NCBI GenBank assembly: GCA_013420905.1
Contig: JAAXNY010000005.1
Coordinates: 1,426,001 to 1,490,000 of the forward strand
Origin: Collybia mongolica
Taxonomy: Eukaryota > Basidiomycota > Agaricomycetes > Agaricales > Clitocybaceae
Length of the DNA stretch: 64,000 bases
Direction of reading: 5' to 3'
Each line of letters opens with the position of its first letter. Position 1 is the first letter of the stretch. Positions 23,777-34,490 of the stretch are shown here, one piece after another. The notes beneath the pieces are model-generated. The model was not told where the DNA came from. It saw only the letters and a program-made list of their open reading frames with translations, and did no database searches. The position numbers were made by a program, and so were the translations under genes.

Positions 23777-24055
23777 CCCTGTAAGGGGTTGCATCGCACC
23801 AAGTGCCCAGAGGAGAGAGCAATATGGACAGTAAAACTCAGCCTCACAGAAAAGGGGGCACCTAAGGACTAAGCAGGCTTCATTGCAAGAGAGAGATCCA
23901 GGCCTAGTGTATTGCAAAAGTGCCATCCACAATCTGATGGCCCCATCTATACTGTATAGGTATATCAGAGAATACTATGGAAATACATCAGAAACCTATA
24001 CTGTATCAGCCTGCTAGGGCTGTGCAAGTGTCACAGGTGTAAAGCATCAGTAAAG
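23777..24055. repeat. diverged direct repeat, copy 1
   Basis: Runs from tgtaaggggttgcatc to agcatcagtaa and is related in the same orientation to 24660-24905. Shared blocks include gagagcaatatg, gaaagggggca, agcaggctt, attgcaaga, aacctat and tctgctagggctgtgcaagt. The two copies differ by many transitions and small deletions. Their nature (LTR, internal duplication or two copies of a dispersed repeat) is undecided. Confidence 0.65.
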
Positions 24056-24659
24056 AGTAAACTAATATCTGCTAAAAGGGTAAGGAGGGTGTCACAGGGT
24101 AGATAGGATTACACCAAGATATCTTGAGGTGTATGGCAGCATATGAGTAGGTATATAATAAGGTGAGGTATTTCCAAGTGACTAGACATGAGCTGTGTAT
24201 GTGCTCCCCTTACAATCACTTGCATCAAACCTGTTCCTACCCCTGATACCTCAAACTACTTGCCCCCTGTTCGGCAATTAACTATGTCTGTAAAAGGGGT
24301 GCTAGTATAAATCACAGTGAACCTTAAGTATACCTCAGTATAACCCTACTCATGTGGCCTCTCCCCTGTCCCCTTTGAGCTAGTACCTTTTCTCCTTACT
24401 GACATTTTACACATGTATGTTTGTGTGGCCCTAGTGGGTCAATATCAGCTTCTGTTGCTGCTCCAAAGTTATCTGACACAATGTACCTTTATAAATGGCA
24501 ACTTCCACTTGTTCTAAGGTTGCCAACTATTTGCCCTGATTGACAGATCTGAGTATCTTCCCAAGAGGTGTGCTCCATGCAGGGATGGTTACATGATTAG
24601 ATCTTGGCTTCCCTTCCTCCATTGTATTGGGGTATAAATACTTCATCAGTAATATTGCA

Positions 24660-24905
24660 CCTAAATGTAAGGGGTGCATCATACTAAGCATCCAGAGGGG
24701 AGAGCAATATGAATGGCAAAATCAACTGCACAGGAAAGGGGGCATCAGGGGGCTGAGCAGGCTTAATTGCAAGAGGGATCCAAACCTAGTTTATTGCAAA
24801 GGTGCCATATATATAGGTTTATTGGATGTAGATCATAAAACCAAATCAAAAACCTATACCAGTCTGCTAGGGCTGTGCAAGTGGTATGAGGTAAGATATC
24901 AGTAA
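24660..24905. repeat. diverged direct repeat, copy 2
   Basis: Second copy of the repeat at 23777-24055, same orientation, starting tgtaaggggtgcatc. It lacks about 30 bases in the middle relative to copy 1. The roughly 600 bases between the copies hold no gene. Confidence 0.65.
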
Positions 24906-26114
24906 GCTGGTAAAACAGTAGCTGATCTCAATCAGGAATGAAGAGTTAGTAGTTTAAGGACAACCTAGTGCAAGAGGAACAAGTTCCCATGGTTGGACAG
25001 TGGTGGTAAGATCAAGAAGTGTCATTGATTTTTCTTTTTTAGCTATAATGATCATTAAAATTGCCCACAGTGGACTTTAAAGTTTTTTACTAAACAAAAT
25101 TTGTTGTTATTGAGAGCAGAATCCCCCCTTTGTTGTTATAATTTTATAGGTTTCCTTTATTATATTGAAGATATATGTGGTCAGTTGGTAAGACCTATGG
25201 TATATCTGATTACACCAAGAAAGTCAATGGTGCTCACTTCCATTTTAGGTTTACCCAGGCACTCCCCCATCATGGAAAGCTTACATAACTGTGGGCCTTG
25301 GTACTCCAGACAAAGCCCAGACCAACAATAATAAATAAACCCCAACAATTCTTTTGTAACTTGACCGTGAGAACTTATCCTCTGAATCCATTATACTAAA
25401 GCATTTAGTTCTTCCTCATTATTCCTGGAATTGTAGATAGTCTGGAGGACACCCTGCTCAGGTATGTTGACATATTTGATCTTCTTTCTCACTATCATGT
25501 TCTGCAATATATCTTCTGGCCACACATGACCTAGGTCATGCCAATGCCCACTAGCCTTTTATTAGGCTGCATTTGGATGGTTTCCCTTGCAAATATTACA
25601 GGAAGCTGATGGTAGTCCTATGTCATATTTCTCTGACTTCTGAATGTAATAGCACTGGCACAGGGTCAGCTCATTGTATCATCTTTCCCCATTTTTGTTT
25701 CCCATTTCATGGTTACTCCTATCTATGCCTATATCCCTTCCAAGAGGTTTCTGACATGTTCTATGGATATCCTCAGTGGACCAACTCCATTTCAACAAAG
25801 ACCAGTTTGCCTTTCTTCATCTGTGCTGGCTCAGTTCAACTGGCTCCACAAAAAGCTCAATGCCCACTGAACCAAAACAAATGGTCTCAAATCTTATCCT
25901 GAGGCCCAGTACAACCCTCTTGAATGAGCAGAATGGTGAGAATATTGAAACCTCTGTTTTGTTTTAACTCCAATGTCATGGTTTTCCACAATCAGGACAA
26001 TCACCAGACCCTATATCAATGCTTCCACACAAGGATCATAGCAATGTTAAAGGCTCAGATAGTATATGGACTTTTATTTTGGTTTGAACTTATTCTGATC
26101 ATCTTGTCATTTAG

Positions 26115-28162
26115 ATGATAATACCAATGACGTTTTGCTGCATGCTGATCTTCCATCATGGGACACACTCCATATCTCGGCTGAACAGTCTGAACTCGGC
26201 TCTGACATAGATGAACTTGATGAAGCTGATTTTGGTCTGCATCCACTCAATACCAACTTGGCACTAAAGACCAAGCAAATTCCAGCTGGTCTACATGATG
26301 GATCCACAACAGCAACTGGGTCCCCTTTGAGGGTTTTTAATGAGGATGAGGCCCACACAGAAGCAGGAAATCCGGCTCTCCACCTGTGCAATCAAGCTTC
26401 TTCATCAACAAACACAGCGCAACCCACGTTTCCTTTACAGTCACCCAGTATAGAATCGGCATATTCCACTCCACCAACTTCACACACAAGTAGCACAGAA
26501 ACAACAGCCATCCAAATCAAGCATTTGAATCCCGAACCGCGGCCCATCCGGCCACGTTCATCACTCATTGGAGTTATAATAACAAAACCGCCACCACGAA
26601 GTCGAACGATACCGCAGAAATTCTCACAACGAGCCATCTTCGAAGAAAAATCGTATCCTGATTACAGAAGCCCGGCCCCCCCACTCATCGCTAACAGTGT
26701 CAGACCTTTGAAAGCACAATGGGTCAATTCTAAAGAAAAGGAACCTAGTTCTACCTTCACATCGGGCGTCCGATCTGCCCATGACGTGGAGGCACTTCAC
26801 CCTGCCTCATCTCAAAGAAGCTCATCGGTATCTTCAGCCGACCCAGGACATTTGTCACTATCAGAACAAGACGCTGTACCAGAGACGGAAGGTGTTCAGA
26901 AATCCCTCGTAAGAGCTAGAAACAATTTACCGAACAATGAAAGCCTCGGGATATCGTTGGAAGTGACCAGAGAGGATGTACCAAAAACGTCTCTAGCTGA
27001 CGCGCTCATGTCCGCCTTCATCAAAAACGCGCACCAGATCCAGCCGGCTGATTACCCCCCAGAACGGCGTCGCCCGCCTATCGCAATTAAGGCCGTGCCA
27101 ATGGAAGCGAGCTCTAGCACGTCCTCAATGCAGATGCGTAAACAAAGCGACCAACGGCAATCATATATCCGAAAATCCAAAGTGCCACATTTGTTGAATG
27201 ACAAGGGAAAAGGACGAGTGCTAGACAATGATGAGTATGCGGAACTACTTGGTGCTGATGTGACGAGTGTTACCTTTGGTATGGAAGCGTCCACCACCGA
27301 CCATGTCAGAAGGTCAAACCTTAGACATCTGCAACCCCACAAGCCTGGAGTGGACGAGGATTCTCCTGACAATCCAAAGGACGTACCTAGTAGATTCACG
27401 GAGCCCAGGGTGTCGAGGGATTATATGTTCCTCAATATGTTGGAACGTACTTTTGGACTTGATAGTCGTTGGGGAGGTGGCCCGAAACCCAAATTGGTGG
27501 GCTTCTTCCGTGGGCTCCGCTTTACTTAATATCTTGACAATCCTTTGCACAGCTCGTGAAGTCCCCCTCGATTAGCGATGATTCTCGTGCCGTGAGCCCA
27601 AAGGAAGAGGATGGCTATGAGACTGATGCTGAGGAGTATGACGACACTGGAACAGCAAGGCGGAAAAAGCGAACCCTGGATATCGCGCCAAACGATGATC
27701 GTCAATCCAAGCGGTTTCGGATGGATTATTCCGAATATATGACAATCCCTACAACGCCAGCAGCCAAATGGGCGGTTCTGTTACAAGGTCTGGTCAAAGG
27801 GAAGGTAAAGATGAACCGTGAAGTATGATCAAAATCATCGGGTAAATATCATGTGCTTACGCGTTCCATTTATAGCAAGTTTCTGCCTTAAGCAGGTTAT
27901 TGAATATCATCGGCAAGGTGAAAGAGGACGTAAGTTTCGATGTTGCCTTGGTAAGAACATTGTTATGTATGTCTAGCATATATGTTGACAAGGTCCTCTT
28001 ATTCCTGAATAGAATTCAAAGCTTTGGCGGACGATTCGCCAGGTATCGGAGCTATCGATTGGAGATATACCGTTTGAAGATGAACACGACCTTCGGGGGC
28101 ATGCCAGGGCAATCGCCTCATTCTGGAGTCTGAAATGGACAAGCAAAGTGGAGTTGGATTAG
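26115..28162 (+). CDS. TFIIS N-terminal-domain-like nuclear protein, 5' end missing
   Basis: At least 624 residues; function not established. Exons: 26115-27496, 27553-27822, 27876-27950, 28013-28162, all in phase. The first 350 residues are Ser/Pro/Thr-rich and probably disordered. An acidic/basic stretch (EEDGYETDAEEYDD, RRKKRTLDIA) follows. The last 110 residues are helical: AAKWAVLLQGLVKG, QVSALSRLLNIIGKVKEDV, NSKLWRTIRQVSEL and HDLRGHARAIASFWSLKW. That pattern resembles the LW/TFIIS-N helical bundle found in elongation and chromatin factors (inference, moderate). The first exon has no in-frame ATG before the acceptor at 26111-26114 (tttag). The sequence directly upstream is the CpG-depleted repeat block, so the original 5' exon is missing, displaced, or lies within repeat DNA. 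Codon use and CG content are normal from 26.13 kb on. Confidence 0.6.
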
Positions 28163-28310
28163 GTTCCTTCTAGCACAACCTGAAAGGTTATTTGGAAGTT
28201 TTTGAGAAAACATGGATACAGTTATGCTGAACAGAGCCAAAAAAAAAACCCTCTTATTCCACATATCCAGTTGGCCTTCAACCAACACGGGTATAAGGCC
28301 TTGGAAGCGA

Positions 28311-29521
28311 TTACGAGCAATACCTTGTAGGAGTGAATTTAATGGAAGCCACGACTGAACAACATAGGCAGCGCACCGTCGTTCACCAAAATCTCCCAGA
28401 CCAGGAATAATATATGCCTTTTCATTAAGGCCTTGATCAATCCACCCTGTGATCTGCAAGCAACTATCAAATAATGCAAAGGAAGAAAATGAGTTGGTAC
28501 GCACAACCCTTAATGTTGGATATCTTGCACAAAATGTTGTCAACCCCTCCGGTGACGCGATCTACATCACATCCAAATTGTTCAGTTTGCGGTATCTCTA
28601 AAAAATGCATGTATAACTGACCAAGTTGATAAATATTATGCGTTCTTCTGGGACACCGTTCTCAATCAAAACTTCCACGGCCTTCATGGCAGAACCACCA
28701 GTCGCTGATTTATAAGCTATCAGAAGGTATCCAACGCTAGTAACGTAGTGCTATACCAAGCATGGGGTCCAGGAGGAGAACATAGCGTGAAGCGATGTCC
28801 TGAGGGAACTTTTATGCTAGTCAGAGCCGCGTTTTGTACCCCGTGGAATAAGTATCACCTTGGAATAAAATAACTTGGGCAACGCAGTTTCTTCATCCTG
28901 TTCAAGATGAGCACCACGAATAGATGCAGGGAAAGGCAAGTCTCACTCGTTGTATCAAGATCTTGCCAATGCGTACACTCCTGCATACCTCCCTAAGTCC
29001 CGCTTCCATGGCCTTGCAGATGTAGATGTGTTAAGCTGGTCGTACATGAGGAAATGGTGTGGAGTTCACCTCTCCAGCTCGAAGGATGGAAACACCACAT
29101 ATCTTGCCCTCAAAACCAACACCATCGTAAGTCGTTCCCTGTGCTACCAATCAACACAACCAGTACTCCAATGAAACACGCTTCTCTCGTGCATAGTGTG
29201 ACCCAAAATCGCACAGCTTCGACCCAATTTGAACCCCAGAACCTGAAAGACACTCACCGTCGGTGTCTCGATTGTCCGTTTCACGACTGGGAGATGATTC
29301 AAGCCTTCTTCCACTAATAGTCTGATGATCCTATCTGAATAGAACAGAAAATCGCCTCTAGAAGTATTCTTGTCTCTGATGATGGTATACAAGGCCTCGA
29401 GCTGGGCTGTTTGTTGCAATGTGAAGACTGATTTGGGTAATGGATTGAGGTGAGCGAGGTTGGTATTAGCTTCGTGGGCGGGTTGTGGGGGTGGCAGCGG
29501 CGCGATTACAGGCGAGGACAT
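28311..29521 (-). CDS. FUR1: uracil phosphoribosyltransferase (UPRT)
   Basis: Pyrimidine salvage enzyme: uracil + PRPP to UMP; in fungi it also converts 5-fluorouracil. Exons in transcript order: 29258-29521, 29070-29138, 28947-29012, 28859-28897, 28757-28808, 28622-28704, 28505-28561, 28377-28453, 28311-28323; 239 residues. Family landmarks: LEALYTIIRDKNTSRGDF, FYSDRIIRLLVEEGLNHLP, GFEGKICGVSILRAGEAME, RIGKILIQRDEETALPKLFY, the PRPP loop LLLDPMLATGGSAMKA, and TGWIDQGLNEKAY then IPGLGDFGERRYCS at the end. The terminal exon is 13 nt; without that last splice the frame runs on about 75 residues of non-family sequence. Length matches fungal UPRT (216-245). The gene is convergent with the preceding one, 148 bases apart, and divergent from the DUF6534 gene. 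Confidence 0.93.
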
Positions 29522-30372
29522 TGTGAAGTATACAACCAGAAGTGAAGATGGTGAAACAGACGAGGTGGCGTGCCATAAAGGGCACGGAATCAATGTCAAC
29601 ATTACAAAAGTGATCGATCAACATGCGTTATGTATGTTATGTAAATCAGCCCCCTATGTAGGATCATCTTCAAATCCAACAGCCTGAGGGCCTTGTCATC
29701 GCATGACAGGGAGATCCTGAACGAGACCCAACGTCGCAGTAACGTTATGCAGGTTATGTCCAAGTAAAGAATGATAGCGGTCTAACACTCCCCCAGATTC
29801 GGATCAAGCTCCGGATCTGTGCACATCCTACTCTAATTAGGACCACCAAGATTAGCCTGGGACTGACATCTCTAATGCAGTTGCTATCAAAACGGTATTC
29901 ATATATAAGCCCCTGGACAGGAAGGAGTTTCGTAATAATTGGCTGGCATTTGAACGGTTACTAGGGGGGTTTCTCACTCGCCTTGCACTCATCCATGTCC
30001 TCGGACGCACCACGGGGGTTATACCGGCACGACCTCAACATCCCACTCCTCGATGCCTCAGGAAACACCCATCCTCAGGTGGATTTAACCCAAGTCGGAT
30101 CGGATAGACATCTCCATCAGGCATCGCCGTTGCCATAATAAGCTGACAACCAACGCATTATTATGCCCGCCAGCCCTGGAGTACCTTGACGAAAAATGAC
30201 TAGGTCCAGCTAGACTAAATATACTCATCACTCCCAGATCGTAAGCCAAGTATCCTCAAGAACCTTTTGCGACTCGGATTCGGCTGTTCACGGCCTTTAT
30301 ATACAGCGCACCGCATTCCCAGCTCTGTGTCCCGATTCATTTTCTTCCGCTCATTTTTTTCACCACCCCAAC
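29522..30372. promoter_or_regulatory. divergent intergenic region UPRT/DUF6534 gene
   Basis: About 850 bases between two divergent starts, with normal CG content. It should hold both promoters. No further gene or repeat could be supported. Confidence 0.4.
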
Positions 30373-32016
30373 ATGGGAACCTTTGACAAGACACTGGGTG
30401 AGTGAAGTTTAGTCAACACTTTCGCCGCAATTACCTGATGTATGTGCTATGTGGACCTGCAGGGCCTATCCTCATCGGCATTTTTGGTAAGATATCGCGA
30501 CCGGCCAGACACCAAGTTTAGTTTTGACGTTTGATCAAGTGAACACATATCTGTATGGTTTCGTGATGTTCCAATTTGCTTCCTATAACACCACCAGTAA
30601 GTAGCCAATACTTGGTCAAAAAAAAATAAGGATTTGTTAAATTGGGTGATTTTGCTCCTATAGAATTTAACGACCCATTTTGGATCAAGTGGGTCAGTTT
30701 CCTCTAGTATGCTCGACACTCAATTAATGAATTGCAGATTTCCTGTCAGTATCTTATTTGTGGTGGATACATTCCATAGTGCTGTGTGAGTTCGTCCCCG
30801 ATTTCCAAATGCGATCCCGAACTAACTAAATGTTATAAAAGTGCCATATACTTGGCCTGGGAATTTTGGTAACTTCAGTCACTACTCTTCCGTTGAAGAG
30901 AATGTATAACAATACACCCAGTGTCGCAAACTATGCGAATCCCGGAGCGCTTGGAGGTGTGCTGTTATGTCGCTGTCGGTCAGACTATACTTAACCATGA
31001 CATATAGTCGCATCATGGGCGTATACATTCACACCAATCTGCACTGCCTTGATAGGCATTATCGCTCACATATTTTTGGGACATCGGTACTGTCATCCCT
31101 CCCGCAGAGACTGTCAATAGTCCCACTAATTTCCATATTTTCTCAGATTCTTTCGTTTGACCAAGAATAAGATCGCTTATTTCGTGACCATCGTTTTATC
31201 AACCTTGACATTTTCTCTCGCAATGGCAGCCGGTATATGGGCTTTAACTAATGCGATATCATTGAACGACATGTACGTTTCCTCCAAAACTATCAACTCC
31301 GCTTTTAACATATCTTCGTGACAGACTGTCGAGCCCGCCGATATATAAGTCGGTTGTTACGTCTTGGTTATCTTTACAGACAGCACAAGATGCGATCCTT
31401 GCCGGTGAGCCAATGCATGAGCGATTAGTGTTTCTTGGAGGCTGATCCACTCCGTTCATTCAGGAAGCTTGGGATATAGCCTCTCACATTGCAGACCTGC
31501 TTTCATGGCAGGAGATTCCACCAACACTCGCGTCTTTCGTGGAGCTCTTCAAATAGGCTTGTTTGCGTTCCTCTTTTCTCTTGCCTCTTTGCTCGGATTC
31601 CTTGCGGGCCCGTCCACTAGCCTGTACGGGATGTTCGCCATACCTATTGGTCGCGTTTATTCCAACGTAAATCCTCCCAAATCACTGTTGAAGTCCACGT
31701 CCTAATAGTGTAACAGGTCATTCTAGATACGCTCCTTTCCCGCAAAGTCGCCGATTCGCAAACAGATGAGAAGCCAGCCACGGTCAGTCTTTTTTGCTTT
31801 GGTAACGACAAAATAACTAGCATAGTAATGATGTGCGTGCAGCGTCCCACGGAAGATATTTGGGTTCCACCGGCTCAAACACAGTCGGTACCAACCAACA
31901 GCTTCAGCCTCCACAGTATACAAGTGAGGACCGAGGTGTTTTCTGATGCTGGGAGCATCACTCCCCATTCCAGGACTTCCAATGAATTTCGGGCCGAGAA
32001 AGGAGAAATTGTTTAG
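30373..32016 (+). CDS. DUF6534-type seven-helix membrane protein
   Basis: 322-residue integral membrane protein of a family greatly expanded in Agaricomycetes (DUF6534), function unknown. Thirteen exons, several of 24-60 nt: 30373-30397, 30463-30486, 30540-30596, 30664-30688, 30738-30785, 30842-30868, 30922-30956, 31008-31086, 31147-31272, 31325-31404, 31464-31666, 31717-31782, 31843-32016. Family pattern: MGTFDKTLGPILIGIFVNTY (TM1 with the LGPxLIG motif), FPVSILFVVDTFHSAVAIYL (TM2), a helix around FTPICTALIGIIAHIFLGHR, YFVTIVLSTLTFSLAMAAGI, then TAQDAILAGSLGYSL, ALQIGLFAFLFSLASLLGFL, and the closing signature GRVYSNVILDTLLSRK, where the family reads YxNSLLATLNxR. A 70-residue hydrophilic cytosolic tail rich in Ser/Thr follows. 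All 12 introns keep phase, which supports the model. Confidence 0.85.
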
Positions 32017-32620
32017 TGATCAGGCAGACAGGCAGTCTTGTGGGATAACTACATTCTTTGTCTCTCGGAGATTAGGCTAGCACACATATAGCTACACTGG
32101 ACTACAGAAATCTCATCATTAATATTTCAAGTTTTTTAAAAATTGCGTAGCTATGAGAATATACTTCAAACCAAGTTTATACAGCACTTTGTCATGAAAA
32201 GGTGAAGCATGTATAAAAAGGACAAAAAAAAAAGTTTTCCAAGTTTGAAGTATTGAAAATGATGTATGTACTGTTTTCAATTGATAAGGTTTCGAATGGA
32301 ATGGCACTTGCGTGAGGATTCTTTGACATAGTGCCATTCCATTTGGAAACTGCTGCAAGGAGCCCCAAGGTGAACCGCTGACTCGCTTGTCAGTAGCATA
32401 CTGTAACTTCAATCACTACCCAGAGACAGTCGTGCTCAGCCAATGCGACCTACACCTATTGTAGTAGACTTGTGTGATGATTTCACTTTAGAGTGTCAGG
32501 GAGCAGGTTATTATGGAGCAATCTGGGGACCTCAGGAGTTGTATATTTTAGAAGAGAAGTCCTGCATTCATCCAACAGTCTTCATCCTGTGAAATCGTGT
32601 AACATATGTCAGAGGGATGT
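32017..32620. other. intergenic region with a long hairpin
   Basis: About 600 bases between convergent ends. A near-perfect inverted repeat occurs at 32289-32350: gtttcgaatggaatggcact pairs with agtgccattccatttggaaac across a 21-base loop with one bulge. No gene is seen; the hairpin could be a terminator-like or small-RNA structure, or a remnant repeat. Confidence 0.5.
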
Positions 32621-34140
32621 TTAAAGGTCCTCCGAATCTACAATTCTACCCAGCAATTTAGTACGCTCAGCATCCCTCGGGGTGATGGAGACTTTAAACG
32701 GATTCGGACGCCTGAAGGAGAAAGTTGAGTCAGATGACAGGAGGATCACTAACGGCATGTAGGATCTACAACAAACCGACCGCAGAGTAGCCTGTTTCCC
32801 GATCGGGATTCAGATTGACTGGATTTCCAGTCACAGGGTCCTTCGCAGCGTGAACGTTAAGAGCCCAAGCAATGGTTGCAAATCCAAGGAAGAGAGTCTG
32901 TTCTCCCACACGCCTACCTGGGCATCCTCTGAAAATTGAGCACAAGGATAATTATCATAAGGATATATGTAGCGAGGGGTCAGAGCGTACCGACGGCCAA
33001 ACCCGAAAGCATGGAGAGGAAGGTTCGGGTTGTCGATATAACGCTGAGGACTGAATACCTCGGGTTTCTTATAGACCTTAGGGTCCATTTGCAACGTCCT
33101 GGAGTGGATTTAGTTTGAGTCAGTTGTTTACAACCGCCAATAATTGTGAACCATATGTTGGGAATGACCATAGCGCCACCAGGGATGAAATAACCATTGT
33201 ATTCATCATCCTATCCACGAGTAAATCAGTCATAAAGCTACCCAGTCTCGCCGATTTCTTAACAGGCAAGAGCAGGAGGATAGAGCTTACTTCAACGGAC
33301 GTATGAGGGATTGCTGTTGGGCCAGTTGGTCGCCACCGGAGTACCTCGCGCGTCATAGCCTTGATGTAGGGGAGATCAGACTCGTCACCGTATGTCGGGC
33401 AACGGTCCGAGCCGACAATGCGATCCACTTCTTCCTGCGCCTTGGCCATCATCCCAGGATTAAGTGCCAGAGCCAGACTAAAACAGTCAGAAACTGGGAA
33501 GGGGAAATGAAATAAGCACACACACATCAGACTCTGGGATGCGATAGATTGGGTATTGGATCCGGCTAGGTAGAATGCAGCTAGAGCCCAATACTGTTCC
33601 CTATAATCGCACTCGGAGTCTTGAGATTCCAGAAGCCTTGCCGCAATGCTTTTCGCAGGCCGGCCAGCCTCGAAGTTAGCTTTGGCTTCATCCATGAGGG
33701 TCTTGTAAGTGCGTTCGGCCAATTGGTAGTATGCAGCGGCCTTTGCATTGTAGGGAATTCTAGGTATGTATTGGAGGAAGGGTAGGAAGTCAACGTAGTT
33801 CTGACCACTATCAATTGTGTCGATGCTGTAAGGAGCAGCGGTGAGGAAAAAAATTAAAGGACGTGAAAGCCAATAGAACGTACAGCTCGTCGTTAAGTCA
33901 GAGGTCATCTTTGATAATATTATCTGCATCTTTACCGCCCTTCAATGGTTTGTCATACACAGCAGTTGTGAGCTAATGCAGCAAAGTCCGATGTGGCGAG
34001 TGACATGCATACGATCGAGCCCATACAACGCGCCACAAGGACCTCCCATTCATCCGGTTCTTGAACGATTGAATTTACTAGCCGGTGTATTTCAACAGTT
34101 TGAATAGGATTGAAGTGCTCAGTAACAGCCTAAGGTCGAT
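32621..34140 (-). pseudogene. cytochrome P450, 5'-truncated and broken
   Basis: C-terminal two thirds of a basidiomycete P450 monooxygenase (the type often named O-methylsterigmatocystin-oxidoreductase-like). Visible in order on the minus strand: EHFNPIQTVEIHRLVN (C-helix side), FLPFLQYIPRIPYNAKA, the I-helix AAFYLAGSNT (AGxxT), EEVDRIVGSDRCPTYGDESD, K-helix TREVLRWRPTGPTAIPH (ExxR), PEVFSPQRYID, haem loop FGFGRR|RGCPGRRVGEQ with its cysteine, and RPNPFKVSITPRD at the end (stop 32621-32623). The N-terminal membrane anchor and first roughly 150 residues are absent: beyond 34140 lies non-coding repeat-like DNA. An in-frame TGA stands at 33898-33900, in a conserved region. Several introns are retained, so it decayed in place or by DNA-level duplication, not by retroposition. 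Confidence 0.85.
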
Positions 34141-34490
34141 CAATTAGGACGAATGTGAGAACACGTATTCGCAAACACATCAGGAAAATGACAAATTGTC
34201 TGATGTGTCTGATTTGCCTTATTTCATCTTATTTCATCTTATTTTGTCTTATGTCTTGAAATGACCTGTTTTCTCAGATTCCGTGTAAGACGCCAGACGC
34301 CTTTAAGACCATAAGACGGTTTTAAGATAAATTTAGAATAAAATAAAATAAGTAGATTACGGTCCCAATGCCTAATACTATGCAGATGCCAAGCTAGTGA
34401 CAGAATACTGACAGAATACGTTTAAACGTGCTGATTTTTCATATCCGCGGAATAAGCGATTGAATGGGCTTTATGGAACCTCGGTGACGG
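34141..34490. repeat. low-complexity spacer between two decayed genes
   Basis: Contains tandem copies of cttatttcat (about 34218-34250) and, further on, the partly complementary run aataaaataaaataag, plus an aagac/gacgcc motif cluster. Together they form an imperfect inverted repeat of about 130 bases. No coding sequence. Possibly the remnant of a small element that marks where the P450 5' end was lost. Confidence 0.4.

Larger units (their letters stand above)
21390..26114. other. CpG-depleted, gene-free repeat block
   Basis: About 4.7 kb almost devoid of CG dinucleotides and rich in TG/CA, in contrast with the CG-rich genes on both sides. It is AT-rich and full of short homopolymers and contains no coding sequence I can support. 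It holds the foldback element, the MITE and the diverged direct repeat listed separately. In basidiomycetes such composition is expected from long-term cytosine methylation and deamination of silenced transposon DNA; that cause is inferred. The left edge is near the SWD1 start (21.4-21.55 kb) and the right edge is sharp near 26.12 kb. Confidence 0.7.

Noticed and set aside
28118..28310. C-terminal extension of UPRT by about 75 residues
   Set aside because: A 53-nt intron with good borders removes it and restores the conserved end; the extension has no family resemblance.
29460..29690. Plus-strand open frame over the UPRT promoter
   Set aside because: Overlaps the UPRT first exon antisense and shows no protein family character.
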